DNA of 64,000 nucleotides from Prorocentrum cordatum (GCA_963575745.1 CAUYUJ010015948.1:677613-741612); one strand, 5' to 3'; shown: positions 40,370 through 52,344, counted from the first letter of the stretch. Notes: generated by a model not told the origin, from the letters alone. Translations and numbers: made by a program.

Positions 40370-41560
40370 GATTCTCCACTTCCTCCTCCTCCTCCTCCTC
40401 CTCCTCTTCCTCCTCCTCCTCCTCCTCTCCTCCCGCTCCCCCCCGTCGTGTCCCCTCATCATGTTTCAAATGCGGGGCCACCAGACGCCTCGACCCTTTC
40501 CCGAAAGTCGGCTTTTTACCCTGACCAATGTTTTCACCGCCCCGTGACCCAGTGAGAGCTCCAGGAGACCAGAGACGGCGGAGCGCTTGCGTATTGTTTC
40601 TCCCCATGCGCTCTGGAGGTCAGCGGCCCCCTCCTGGGGTGCGCCTGGGCCAAGCAACTCTTCGAGGCGAACCTGCACGTGGCTGTGAGGAGGCCCAACC
40701 AACGAGACCACCCTCAATCCTTCGAAGCTCGACCGCAGGCCTGGGCCCCAATCTGCTCCCTCCCCGCTCCCCGCTCATCGGCGGCGGCGGCGGCGTGGTG
40801 AGAGAGAGGTGCTGCGCTGCTGCTCTCGCTGCTGCTCTTGCTGTCCTCTGCTGCCCCACTGGTGCCCCGCTGCCGCCGCCGCACGGGCGCCCCTGGCGCC
40901 CCCGCGGCGGCGCCCGCCATCGCCAGCACGCGCGTCGCCGCCCCCCAAGCTCCCGCGGCGGGGGGGAGCGCCCGCGCCCCGTCGGGCCGCTTGGGGGCAC
41001 CAGCCGCGGCCGATGCGGTCGTCGTCGGCGCGGCCGCCGCCGCCGCCGCCAGGCCGTCGCCGTCGGCGCCTCGTCAGCCGTCGTCGCCGCTGCCAGGGAG
41101 GCGCCCCTGGAGGAACGCCGCTGGAGGCATCGGCCGCGGCCCTCGTCGGGGGAAGAGCGGGCTGAAACCTGCCCTGCTCATCGCTGCTCGCTGCTCGCCC
41201 TCCTCAACTCCTCCCCTTCCCTCCTTGCTGCTGCTGCTGCTGCTGCTCCTGCTCTTGCTCTTGCTCCTGCTCCTGCCTATCCCCCTCCTCCTTCTCCTCC
41301 TCCTCCTCCTCCTCTTCGTCGTCCTCCTCCTCGACCTCCTCGACCTCCTCGACCTCCTCGGCCTCCTCCTCGTCCTCCTCCTCGCCCTCCTTTTCCTACC
41401 TCCTCCTCGTTTTTCTCCTCCTCCTCCTCCTCCTCCTCCTCGTCCTCGTTTTTCTAGTTTTCTTCGTTGTCCTCCTCCTCCTCCTCCCCTCTTCCTCCTC
41501 CTCCTCCTCCTCCTTCTCCTCCCTTCCTTGTTATTATACATAACTTTTCCCTGCCGCACC
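40370..41560. other. Two pyrimidine tracts flanking a GC-rich block
   Basis: CTC tracts at about 40378-40440 and 41200-41530 flank GC-rich unique DNA. In it, a minus-strand frame at 40466-40720 reads VRLEELLGPGAPQEGAADLQ and KRSAVSGLLELSLGHGAVKT before a stop. That composition is protein-like, so it is a weak exon candidate of unknown family. Plus-strand frames of 250-310 codons over the CTC tract are artefacts. Confidence 0.4.
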
Positions 41561-41623
41561 ACGAAGCCAGTTTTTAGGCCGGGCCAGGCGTTTCGCCTGA
41601 GATCTCCTGACCACTTATGGCCC

Positions 41624-41630
41624 TGATATA

Positions 41631-41665
<35 letters not shown>
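41624..41665. repeat. (TA)n microsatellite
   Basis: TATATATGTATATATA tract immediately before the ~85-bp satellite. Confidence 0.95.
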
Positions 41666-41675
41666 GTAACCTTTT

Positions 41676-42175
41676 CACTGATGGAGGGCGGCTGGTTTTC
41701 AACATGTGGCTCTCACCTTCGAGCCGCGCACATTCGTTTTAAACATTTGCACGAACTTCACGGATTGAGGGCCACCCGTTTTCAAAATGTGTCTCTCGCC
41801 TTAGCGCCGCGCACACTCGTGCTACACATTGCACGAATCTCACCTACTGAGGGCCCCCGTTTTCAAAAGATGTTTCTCGCCTCGGCACCGCGCACATTCG
41901 TTTTAAATCTTTGCAACAGTTTCACGGATTGAAGGCGGCCCGTTTTCAACATGTGGCTCTCGCCTTCGAGCCGCGCGCACTCGTGTTCAACAGTTGCAAG
42001 AGCTTCATGGATTGAAAACCACCCGTTTTCAACATGTGGCTCTCGCCTCGGCGCCGCGCACATTCGTTTTAAACACTTACACTTGCACGAGTTGCATGGA
42101 TTGAGGCCACTTCCTTTTCAAACTGTGGTTCTCGCCTTAGCGCCGCGCGCATTCGCGTAAACAGCTTGAAAACGT
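41676..42175. repeat. ~85-bp satellite, array 1 (about 6 copies)
   Basis: Monomers contain GTTTTCAACATGTGGCTCTC, GCCTTCGAGCCGCGCACATT and CGTTTTAAACATTTGCACGA, then CTTCACGGATTGAGGGC. A second array with the same monomer lies at 45725-46200. Frames running through are repeat-derived. Confidence 0.9.
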
Positions 42176-42500
42176 TTCATGCATTCCAATGATCAACGTA
42201 CCACGCATGGTGTTTTGGACGGATTCAGGAGTATGAAGGTGCAACAGCTACGTTGATACGCAATGCTGAAGTCCCAGGAATGGGTCTCTGGCACGATTCA
42301 GACCCGTCAAGGCGCAGCCGTCAGGTTGATCCCTGGCGCTTGAATCCCGAGAACAATGTTTTGGCATGTTTCCGTGTCTTCAAACGGTTGTCTTCCAACC
42401 AGGCAGTTCCCTCAGTGGAACTGAACCCTCGTAGGGGTCTGTAAAGATTGAGCATGGAGGGAGGGTTTGTTCCAGCATCGTTGATGACTCTTGGGTTTAC
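42176..42500. repeat. Flank module following satellite array 1
   Basis: Contains GAAGTCCCAGGAATGGGTCT, ACGATTCAGACCCGTCAAGG, CAGGTTGATCCCTGG and ends GTTGATGACTCTTGGGTTTA. The same order with about 75-85% similarity by eye follows array 2 at 46200-46445, so satellite plus flank were duplicated together. Confidence 0.8.
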
Positions 42501-42509
42501 ACTGGTCCT

Positions 42510-43140
42510 CCTCCTCCTCCTCCTCCTCCTCCTTCTCCTCCTCCTCTTCCTCATCCTCCTCCTCTTGGCTCCTCCATCCACCCACGGCTTTCGTGCTCCT
42601 CATGTTTCCTCCTCTTCTCCTCTTCTACGTCATCTTTCCTTCTTTTCTCCTCCTCCCTCCTCTACGTGCGCCTCGGGCGGCTCTGCGTACTACCCCCCCC
42701 GGTCCTGCACTGCGCCGGGTGCTGCCCCTCAGCTTGGCCGCGTCCGATGCCCTCGCGCGCCATCCCTGCGCGCCTGCTGTTCGCTCCCATGCTTCCCTCT
42801 GCAGAACTCGGCCAAGGGCGTCCGGGCATCGAGAGCTGCCTGCTCGGCGCGCGAGCGCCCGAATGTCTCCTGCACAGGGCGGCTGTGGTGCTGAGCGCAC
42901 CCGCCCGTGCCCCTCCTCGGCGCACGGCGGCCGCTCCCCTGGTCCACTTTTTCTGCGCCGCGTGCCCTCCCACGAAACATTTATTCACGCCGCCTCTGCC
43001 TCCTCCTCCTCCTCCTCCTCCTCCTCCTCCTCCTCTTCCTCCTCCTCCTCCCCCCTCATCTCGCCATCTCCTCATTTCTTCGCTTCCTCATTTTTCCATG
43101 TCCTCAAGTCCTCATCCTCTATATCCTCCTCCTCGCCTTC
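42510..43140. repeat. CTC pyrimidine tracts around a GC-rich insert
   Basis: CTCCTCC at 42510-42570 and 42990-43060. The segment between is unique GC-rich DNA with frames on all strands and no domain. Confidence 0.75.
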
Positions 43141-45724
43141 CTGAGACAGCTGAAAGGGTCAAAACGCCGCCGCGCACCGTCTGAATTTCGCCGAAGCCGT
43201 GGCGAAGAAAATGTCCAGCCCCCCCCCGCGCCCAGCGCCACTCCCTGCAGCAGGCTGCCTCGCGGCCGCTCAGCAAACCAGCTCCGCAGCCAACTGGGCC
43301 ACGGCTGCCGCCCCGCTATCACCACCCACAACGGTGCGTAGTTGCCAGGCGGTGGCTGTGGAGCGCCGCCGTCAGCTCGGCGCCCCACCGCCGAGTCAAC
43401 GCGTTGGCGGCCGCCTCCGCTGCGCGGCCGTCGCCGCGGCCCTGCGCCCGATTTCGCACGAGCCAGCGGAGATGCCAGGGCACTGTTTGGCCGTGGCGGC
43501 TCCCTGTCTCCAACGCCAGCGGGAGCAGCGGCCAGGGGACTCGACGCGGTGCGCCTGGTACTGGCGCCGCTTGTCCGCCTCGGCGTCGGCGTTGGCGGCA
43601 CCGTCGCCGTCCGCGGCCGCCGCCAGGGCGCGCGCGTCCTTCGAGACGCTGTAGCGGAGTGTGGCGTCCGCGTGCAGCCTGGGGCAATCCCCTCGCTGCG
43701 CCTGGAGTGCCGCCCCGCGGGTGGTGCAGGGCCCAAGCGGGGGCGCGTCGGCCGTGCCGCGGGCCGCGCGGCTGGGGCGGAGCAGCGCCAGCGCCACCTG
43801 TGAAGGTGTGAAGGCGGAAACAGGGACTTGCTGGGCCTTGCGGAAGCTGCATTCTGGGTAGATGCGCTCCCGCACGCCCTCGACATCTCAGCTCCGCACC
43901 TTCGGGCCGCCTTGGCAGGAGCAACGGTAGGCTTCAAACGCCTCTTCCTCTTTCTCCTCCTCCTCCTCCTTCTCCTCCTCCTCCTCCTCCTGCTCCTCCT
44001 CCTCCTCCTCCTCCTCCTCCTCCTCCTGCTCCTGCTGCTCCTCCTCCTCCTCCATTCTTTTTCCTTATGAATAACTCTTCCCTGTCGAACCCCGAGGCGA
44101 CTGGGAACGGCGGGCCGGGCGTCTCGCCTGAGACTGCCTTATCATTTGTGAGTCTCCGGCTGAAAAAAACAACAACAAGCATTCCACAGATAGGGGGCGG
44201 ATCGCTTCCAAAACACCACCAGCCCTTCTGGTTGGTTTAGGGGGGTTCCTCTTCCATCCCCCTTCTTCCCCTTCGGGGAAGGGCTTACCCTTCCCCCTCC
44301 CCCCTCCCCTGGACCTGGACAGGGGGTTCCGCGGATAGATGGAGCGTCCAAAACGGCCTCGGCGAGGAAAAAGTCGTGGCTCCATTTTGGCCTCCTGGAG
44401 GGGGACCGTAATTAAGGACCCCCTTTCTTTGATCGATCTCCCCCGAGATGCCCCCAAAAGCTCTCCCAAGGCTCCCAAGGGTGCCCCAAGAGGGCCCCAA
44501 GAGGTGGCCAGGAGGCCCCAAGGGGCCCCTAAAAGGCCCCCAGGATGCCCCCAAGAGGCTCCCAAAAGACCCCCAAGAGGCCCCAGGAGGCCCCTCCAGA
44601 GGCACCCATGACGCTCCAAGAGGCTTTGGCGAGAATGCCAAAACCACTAATTAAATTACTGATTGTACTAGGGTGTTTGGCCACATGTTGGCCTCCCCGC
44701 GGGGGGGGGGACCGATTAAGATGACTCCAAAAGCGCCTGGGAGAGCCCCAGATGACCTCTAAGATGGCTAGATGGCTCAAGCTATCCCAAGATATCTCAA
44801 GATGGCTCTCACGATGCTCCAATAGGCCCCAAGGCCGATCCGAGACGGCTGCAAATTGCCAAAGAGCTCCCCTAAGAGGTCCCGAGGAGGCCCACATCCT
44901 TGCAACACCTCAGGGGAATCAATGTTTTTGGCTTCCTCGCCTTTGTGCTTCTGATGACCATCCGAGGCCTCAAGATGGCTCCAAGATGGCTCAAGAGGGC
45001 TCCAAGAGAGGCTCAAGAGAGCCCCAAGACGGCCCGAACAGCGCCCAAGAGCGCCCCCAAAACGCCCCAAGAGGCGACTGTTTGGGCTCCCGAGGGGCAG
45101 CGCTAACTGATGCTCTCCTCTTGTTTGATCTATGTCCTCCAAGATGGCCCCAAGAACGCTCCCAAGGCTCCAAAGAGCGCTTCAAGAGGGCCCCAAGAGG
45201 CGCCCAGTAGGCCCCTGGAGGCCCAAACAGACGCCGAAGAGGCCTCCAAGAGGCTCTCAAGAGACCCCCAATAGGCCCCACGAAACTCTCCGAGGCACCC
45301 AAGACGCTCTAGGAGGCGTCCGGGACCGCCAAGAGGCCCCCAAGACGCTCCAAGAGGCCTCCACTGGGGGACCCTTCCTCTGTGTGCTGCTCACTTCCCT
45401 GATCGAGACAATTCCTCTGGGCATCGTTTCTGATGGGCTGGTGGGGCTACTTTTTTGGTTGCGGCCGCAAGCGGAAGCGCAGGCGGCGTCCAAAGTCAGC
45501 CCGGGCTGCGAGCCAAATCTAATCACCTAGCGCGCGAACGAACGGCCGCTGGAGCTGCCGCCGAGGGGCGCCGGGCGACGCTGGGGACTGAAGGCAGAAC
45601 TGCAAGAGGTGCCAGGTGTGCCAGGCGGCTGAAGTGCAATCACCCCAGTGGCGCGACCACCAGGAAGGCAAACGAATTGTACCTTGTCGCGCCAGGCGCC
45701 AGAGGCTGGTGGGGTTACGCGAAA
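43141..45724. other. GC-rich low-copy DNA, CTC tract and GGCCCCAAGA field
   Basis: 43.14-43.93 kb is unique and GC-rich with long competing minus-strand frames; one, 43396-43875, reads FRKAQQVPVSAFTPSQVALA and is a weak coding candidate. 43.94-44.06 kb is a CTC tract. 44.4-45.36 kb is the GGCCCCAAGA family. Near 45394 lies a diverged copy of the GGGCATCG-TT-CTG module also found at 5.5, 10.3 and 15.07 kb. Confidence 0.4.
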
Positions 45725-46445
45725 CGTCTAGAATGTGGTTCTCGCCTTAGCGCCGCGCGCATTCGTTGAAAACAATTTGCAAGAGCTTCGCGGAACGATG
45801 ATACATAGTTTTCAACATGTGGCTCTCGCTTTAGCGCCGCGTGCATTCGTTTAAGAACTTGCGAGAGCTTCGCGAATTGACGGCGGGTCCTTTTCAAAAT
45901 GTGGCTCTCGCCTCAGGGCCGCGCGCGTTCGTTTCAGAAATACACGGACTGAGGGCGGTTGGTTTTCAACCTGTGGCTCTCGCCTTCGCGCCGCGCACAT
46001 TTGTTTCAACAAGTGGCACGAGTTTCGCTTGATGGCGGTTCCTCTTCAAACTCTGGTTCTCGCCTTCGCGCCGCGCACATGCGTTTCAAACACTTGCCGA
46101 AGTTTCACAGACTGAGGGCGGTTCGTTTTCAACCTGTGGCTCTCGCCGAAACGAAGCGCGCACTGGTTTTTAACCATTGCAAGCTATTCACTGGTTCTCA
46201 TGGTTAATATACGAGGAAAGGTGTTCTGAAGCGATTCCGACTTGCCAGGGCGTAGCAGTTATCTTGACTCGCGGTGTTGAAGTCCCAAGAACGGTGTTCG
46301 GGGACGATTCAGAATCGTCAAGACGTAGCAGTCAGGTTGACTCTTGGCCTTGAAGTCCTGATCTGAATCCTTGTAGGGGCCTGCGAAGAGGGAACGTGGA
46401 GGCAGGGTGTATTTGAACATCATTGATGAATCTTGGGTTCACATG
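45725..46445. repeat. ~85-bp satellite, array 2, with its flank module
   Basis: About six monomers (45725-46200) of the satellite seen at 41676-42175, followed by the flank module with GAAGTCCCAAGAACGGTGTT, ACGATTCAGAATCGTCAAGA, GTCAGGTTGACTCTTGG and ATTGATGAATCTTGGGTTCA. Confidence 0.85.
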
Positions 46446-49299
46446 GTTCTGTCCTTGGTGTGGACTGCGGGGTCCCGCCTGCTGTACAGCAGGTGAGGGT
46501 TCCGCCCTCGGGATGGCCTCGGCCCATCTGAAGCCGAAGTCCCCAGTGAACGCCAAGTCCAACTATTTTCAATAGCGTCGTGCATGTCACATCAGCCTAA
46601 CCACTCTCTGTCCGATTGACTGATTCAGTGCCTGTGGTGCTCAACGAAAGAGGAACCCTCATGCCCAAACCTCCGCCGCCGTGTGTGCTTGTGCGACGCC
46701 AGACAATTCATCTATCGCGTGTCTCCGTCAACTCGAACGCCCGTGCAAATCGCCTCTGCTCTGCCGCGACGTAAACCGTGTTTGTACGATGCGGGCCCCT
46801 GGAACTCTCCGTCCCATCCCAGGGACCGTCTCATTTGGCCCGCAAGTAGTTCCTGCTGCAGGCCCCCGGGGCGCAGAACCCGAACCCCGCACGCCGAAGT
46901 CTCGAACAGCACATGTCCGTCGTGCTTCTTCCGCGACGCCCGGAGATCTGTGCCCCAAGCTCAGCTCGGCGCCCCGGCCTGTTGCGGAGTGCGCTCTGGC
47001 CAGAACGCTTCGAGGCGGATTCGGCCGTAAACGTCAAGGGCGCCCTCCGGGAGCACCGAAAAGGACGAGAACAAAACATCGAATCACGCTCCTCCCGTCG
47101 GTCTCCCCAGACCTCCGACGTCGCGTTTTTCTCGCAATGTGGACCCCCCACGCTCCTTTCCTGGGACTCGTTTTCCATCCCGACCCGATTTTCGACGGTC
47201 TCGCGGCCGAGTGAGGGCCCCCAGACGCTGAAAATGGTCCAAAGCCCGCCGTCGCCATCTTTTCATAATGTCAGGAGGTCTGGCTTTCGGGCCATAGCTC
47301 GGGTCTCCTACGGCCGTTCGGGACGATTCGACCACTCCCCGCACGCTCTCGGCGAGGCGCAGCTGCTTGAGAGCACCCCGAGGCTGTAAAACCCCCAGGA
47401 ACCCACGAGCACGTCCGAAAGCCTTACCCGAACCTCCGAAAACCGGTGGGGCCTTCCCCCCCCCGCCCCCTTTGCTGCCAGGGCGTGCGGGTCCTCGGTA
47501 CCTTAACCGCCGCCAGCGTCGCCCAGCAGCGAGGCCTGGCGCGGAGGCGCGGGCGGCCCGCCATGGACTCACTGGCGGGGAGTCCTAGCTGCCCGGCGAG
47601 AATGTCAAAATTTGCGGCAGGTTGAGAGGGGTCGAAACGAGGGAGACTGACTCCTTCGGCTTATCCTCCTCCTCCTCCCTGCTACGCTCAGGAACTTCTG
47701 CTCAAATGCCGCGGCGGCGGCCCCGGTGACATGCGATGCCTTGCAAGCGGATAGCGCGTCGCTCCGTGCCGCGTGGCGGGCTGCGGGGAAAGATTCGGAA
47801 CGTTGATGGTTGGGGACTGGTTGCGTGTCGCGCCGAAGCGTGGTGGGCCAGAACCCGCGGCGCGACACGCTAAGCCAATGCTCCTCCCTGCTAATGAGCG
47901 AAGCCATGGAGTGTGACCAATGGTTCAGGCCCCAAGTGTGGCTCACTTCAGGCAGCCAGGGCGGGGGCGCCATGCATGAGTTTCGCCCTCCCTGGGTCTG
48001 CGGGGTCGAGCTGCAGGGGATCGGCATACGACAGGTGGAACTGGCCCAGGGGGGGGGACAATTATCTGGAGTCGTCGATCTATGGCTGATAGATCGGCGA
48101 TATTCCCCTGGTAGCGAGACCCCACATTCCTGGGTGTAGAGTGGGGCCCAGGCACCGAATGGTGATGGATGACCGATGGGGTGTCGATGCTTCCACCCTT
48201 AGGCCAATCTCCCCTGTTGCTGCCCCTGACAGGTTCGTGCCATGTCGGCGCGGCGGCGACGCCAACGCAGGCTGTCAAGGCTGAACGCCGCCAACGCCCT
48301 GAGACCAGCCAATATTGAACGATCTTCGCTATCGGAAAGACGCGATCGTTTGGTTGAGCGATCGCGGCTCTCCAATAGCGCAGGTCGTTTGACATCAGAG
48401 GATGCGTACATACGTCCGAGGCTATGAATAAGAAGCGCGTGGCCCCAAACACCCAGGCCCACTTTCGGCAAACTCTTGAGCAAACGCTGGGCCAGCCTCG
48501 CGAGTACAGCCTGACAAATGTGCAACAGTGGCTTCGGAAACTGGGACAACTTCTCGCGAGCCTATGACAGGTTCGCATCGTGACGACTTGCGCGTTGGTT
48601 TCTGACACTGCGTGGATCGTTTGACCCTGAACGACCACGGCTTTCTGACAGCGCAGACCTTTCGATGATGGCCGGTTCTGGGCCCCTGGTGGCATTCAAT
48701 ATCGAACGCCCGTGCTGGGGTCGCCGCCGCTTTGACGCGGCGCGAGCCTGCCGTACTCAAGATAAACTGATGAGCGCTGGGGGGCCAGCATTTGCGGGGC
48801 GGTGGGAAGGGACTGTCTGGCGAAGTGGCATGGCATGGCGTGCGTGTGCGGTGTGCTTGCGTGGCATCCCGTCCCCCCGCCGCCGTCGCGGTTCGGGACC
48901 TCCTCCTCCGCCACGCTGACTTGTCGCCCCGTCCCGCGTCTGCCGCCCCTCCGACTTGCCTCCTTCGTGAGGCTGTTGCCTCTCCCTGGGTGTTGCCACC
49001 CACTCCTGCCTTCTGCAGGCAGCACTTCGCCCCCCCTCGCGGATGCTCCCTTCGTGAGCCCCTGCGTAGCATGGCGACCCTTCGGCTACTCCTGCGCTCC
49101 TCGTCGGGGCTGCGCAAAAGTGAGCGTGAGGTGCGCTTTGGCTTGGGACTCATGCTGGCTGGCCTCACTCCGCCGCGATGCCGCATGCGTAGCCGCTCCC
49201 TTCACCCTGCTCCTCCTCCCTCGTCCCTCGCCCCCCCCCCCCCCTCCGGCACTTAGACTGTGCGGCCTGCCCGTGGCGGCGGCCCTGGACCTCTTCATC
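46446..49299. other. Low-copy GC-rich DNA, no supported gene
   Basis: Largely unique. A diverged direct repeat of ~50 bp occurs at 48344-48392 and 48615-48665 (GATCGTTTG...GCGGCTCTCC...AGCGCAGG). Minus-strand frames such as 47084-47572 and 48422-49186 are long but Arg-rich, with no recognised domain. No tRNA or rRNA was found. Confidence 0.4.
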
Positions 49300-49740
49300 C
49301 CTCCGCCTCTCCCTTCCTCCTCCTCTCTTCTCATCTCCCTCTTTCCTCTTCCCTCCTCCTCCTCCTCCTCCTCCTCCTCGACTCGACTCGACTCGATTGA
49401 ACTCAAGGCAGTTTAACCATATGTGAAGCCTCTTCTTCCTCCTCCTCCTCCTGCTCCTGCTCCTGCTGCTCCTCTTCCTCCTCCTCCTCCTTCTGCTGCT
49501 GTTGTTCCTGCTCCTGCTCCTGCTCCTCCTCGCGCGGCGCGGCCATCTGCTTCACGCTCTCCAGGAGCGGGCTTACGGGCTTCAGGAAGGCCGAGCCCTG
49601 GGGGGCCGCGGCCAGAGGTGGGACGGCGGCGGGGGGGCGGCGGGAGGAGGGGGGTCTGCGCGGCACATGGGGGTGAGGAGGATGGGAGGGAGGGAGGGAG
49701 GGAGGAGGGAGGGAGGGAGGAAGGGAGGAGGCGACCCATA
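49300..49740. repeat. CTC/CTG tract and GGGAGG repeats
   Basis: Pyrimidine CTCCTC passing to CTGCTCCTGCTC (49300-49530), then GC-rich sequence and GGGAGGGAGG at 49680-49725. Composition-driven frames only. Confidence 0.8.
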
Positions 49741-49943
49741 GCCACCCGAGAAGGCCATCCAAGTCGACATGCAACAAAACAAACAGACAAGCTCAATAAA
49801 CCTAGCCGGACCCCTTCAAACTGCAACATCCAGGCCGATCTTCGCGGCCGAAAACTCCCAATCAAGAGGCATTCGAAATGGTAGGAACCGCCTCACTTTG
49901 CCCGTTCTTATGGGACGGTTGTTTGCGACGCAGGATCCAAGCC

Positions 49944-49948
49944 GATTG
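49944..49948. repeat. Target-site duplication, left (GATTG)
   Basis: GATTG directly before the left LTR equals GATTG at 55908-55912 directly after the right LTR. Five base pairs is the size expected for copia-type integration. Confidence 0.9.
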
Positions 49949-50078
49949 TGGCGGAAGTTGCGCGGATGCGTGGGGAAAACGTATATTGGGGCTCTTTTTC
50001 CTCCAACGGAGCTCGAACAAAAGGGCCTGCGGGTATGCTACCATTTGATGGCGCCCGAATCACTCAAGATCCCGAGCA
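49949..50078 (-). repeat. Copia 3' LTR (130 bp)
   Basis: Plus strand begins TGGCGGAAGTTGCGCGG and ends AGATCCCGAGCA. Contains GTATATTGGGGCTC and AATGCC-free short U3; no clear TATA box beyond GTATATT. The element-side neighbour (50079 onward) shows only a weak polypurine tract (GGCGGCG on the minus strand). Confidence 0.93.
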
Positions 50079-50254
50079 CGCCGCCTGGCCGAGCGGGGGG
50101 CGGGTGGTGAGCCCGCTCCTCCTCGGACATCCTTCGGGTCACCACTTCCTCCAGGGTCTTAGAAAGCGGAACTTAACCCACAGTGCCTCGACGCGTAGTC
50201 GCGGAGGTCTAGACTCGCGCCCATGGCGCATCTAACAGTGCACGGCTCAAGGCC

Positions 50255-50650
50255 CTACTCGGACCACGCCCCCTGTTCTCTCGGTCCCAAAGGCTGGAAA
50301 CGGGGGCTGGTCGTCCACCAGGTGTACTTGACCTGGCTCTGGGTGGCTAGAGTCCTTCTGTGGTCGCCCTTCCTAGTCTTGAGCTTCACTGCTGGCTCGC
50401 TCGACCACTCGATCGGAGCACGCTGTGGCCCCCCGCCGTCGCCGCCGCGCGGCAGGGCCCCCGTGTGGCACCAACTCGGCCTCACACGCGGACAAAACCA
50501 GGAAGCCAAAGAACACCCAAGCAAAGCGAGCAGGAGCCCTAGGCTCACGCCCGCCATCAACACAGTCAGGCTCACGTAGTAGCCCTCAGTCGTGACTCCT
50601 GGCATGGCCACTGGAGTCAACTCCCGTCCATCTCCTGCGACGCCTCGCAC
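50255..50650 (-). CDS. Copia downstream frame with a predicted membrane segment
   Basis: A frame offset from RNase H reads ELTPVAMPGVTTEGYY, then VSLTVLMAGVSLGLLLALLG and continues CSLASWF before a basic tail (PRVRPSWC..., PAVKLKTRKGDHRR). The ~29-residue hydrophobic stretch at about 50581-50495 could span a membrane. It lies between RNase H and the 3' LTR, where some copia lineages carry an env-like or extra ORF. In this copy a frameshift separates it from RNase H; it could have been the C-terminus of pol. Function unknown. Confidence 0.45.
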   Translation of the reverse strand: MRGVAGDGRELTPVAMPGVTTEGYYVSLTVLMAGVSLGLLLALLGCSLASWFCPRVRPSWCHTGALPRGGDGGGPQRAPIEWSSEPAVKLKTRKGDHRRTLATQSQVKYTWWTTSPRFQPLGPREQGAWSE

Positions 50651-52344
50651 AGCTCGGTCGAGCCTCCCTGCGCCGCAGTGGGGGGCGACGCAGCCACTGC
50701 AAGCAACGCCTTCAACAAGGTTGGCTGGGCCTGGAAGTCGGTCGGCATGGCCCCGACTCCAGCTACCCTCGCGGTCCCTGGCACGGGCACCTCCCTCAAC
50801 CCGCAGCTCCCGCGGAGCCATTCGAGGCGTGTCCTCGGCAACGCCTGTGTGCCGAGATCCGCCAGGTTGTCGTCGCCAGCGGCAGGCTCGATGGTGATGA
50901 CCTTCTTGGCCACCAACTGCTGGATCCAGAGCGTCTTCGCGACAAGGTGCTTGATCTGCCCAGTGCCCTGACGCCTCGCCAGCGCTCTCGCGCTCGAGCT
51001 GTCGCATCGCCAGCTCATGCGCGCGCTGTAGCCCATGGGCGTGAAGAGCGTCCTCAGCCCAAGTCCTTCGCTATGACCTCGAGCTCCAGCGCGCCGCTCG
51101 TCTTCGCAGCTGCTAAGGGACTGCGCGTCGCGACGGCAAATGATCCCGAGCATTGGACACCCACGCGCAATGATGTGCACGCTGGTCTGGCTCTTCCGCT
51201 GGTTCGTGTCGCCTGCCCCGTCGGAATCTGCCCACGCGACGAGGTCGACGATGTCCCGCGGCGTGGTGGGCTTGGCCATCCTCGCGCTCAGGTCCCTCGT
51301 GCCCTTCAGATGCCGTGCCAGCCTCTTGAGGGCTCGCATGTCCGCCTCACGGGGCGATGGGACGCACGAAGTCAGGTCGCTGATGTCGAAATGAGCATCT
51401 TCGCGGTCATGAAGGTAGAACAGCAGGCACATGGTCACGCTCCTGAACAACTTGGCCTCGTCCCGGCTGAGGTCGGGCGTGTCATCCCTGCCTGTCCTGT
51501 GAGCCTCCACCCCTGGGGTGGCGCACGGGTTGCCCTCCTCGAGGCCTAGCGCCTCCAGAGCGTTCGTGAGGTACTTCTCGTTGGGCTGAATGTAGGTAGC
51601 GTCGGCCTCTCGCACGCGCCGCCTCTCGAGAAACTTGTAGTCGGCACCGTCGCCCTGTGGGCCTGGCCACTTCGCCCTGATGTCACGGCCCAGGTCCAGC
51701 ACGAAGCCGGGCCCTGCAACTCCAGGCGCTGTGCCGTGCAGGTCGCCCATGTGTAGCTCCACCAGACATGGGGGCTCGGCGTGCCAGAAGAACTGGGGCG
51801 CGGTCGGTGACCGCTCGAAGCCAATGGCCATGAGCTGCTCCGCGGCGAACTCGACCCAGCGCTTCCCTCCAGCACGCCGTCCAGGCAACTGCTTCGCGAG
51901 CTGCCACACGTAGTCCTCAGTGTCGCCCTTCGCGCGGCACTCTTCCAGGACTTCGAGTGGGCACTCGACCCGCGCGTCCTCCTCCTCGGGGACATGGTAG
52001 CACGCGTCCTCCGCGTCAGCAGTGAAGGTGGGCTATCCGTGCTTCAGTGCCACATAGTCCACCACTCGGCTGTCGGCCATGCTGCTCCCTGGCGTGAAGA
52101 GGTCGTCGCGGCACTCCTGCCACTTGAACTCTGGCGCGACGTACCTTGACTTCGCGATCCTGCATGCGAGGTTCGAGTCCCGCTTGTAGAGATGGTCCCA
52201 GCGGGCGCTGATCCTCTTGCCGGCGGCCTCGCTCCGCTTGGCGAGCTTGCCCACCCCGTGCTGTTTCAGGCCGTCAAGGGCCCGTTTGGTGGAAGCCTCA
52301 ATCAGCTGCGAGTCCGACGCATCGTGGGGATCAGGGGCATCCAT
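50617..52344 (-). pseudogene. Copia reverse transcriptase and RNase H
   Basis: One frame interrupted by TAG at 52033-52035. Upstream part: GKRISARWDHLYKRDSN, ARIAKSRYV-like CRIAKSRYVAPEFKWQE. After the TAG: TFTADAEDACYHV with the first catalytic Asp, then LVELHMGDLHGT at 51753-51742, where copia RTs normally have a DD pair; here one Asp is Gly (HMGD), which should abolish activity. RNase H follows: AWADSDGAGD, SLSSCEDE (usual SSGEAE), CDSSSARALARR and NLADLGTQAL. The stop at 50617 is premature relative to the downstream frame at 50255-50650. Confidence 0.9.

Noticed and set aside
44380-44400. GGCTCCATTTTGGCCTCC, partly like the dinoflagellate spliced leader CCATTTTGGCTCAAG
   Set aside because: It only matches CCATTTTGGC and sits in the GGCCCCAAGA repeat field; no full leader was found on either strand.
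52160-52185. GAGGTTCGAGTCCCGC resembling a tRNA T-loop
   Set aside because: It lies within the copia RT coding sequence (RDSNLACRI on the minus strand) and has no flanking tRNA arms.
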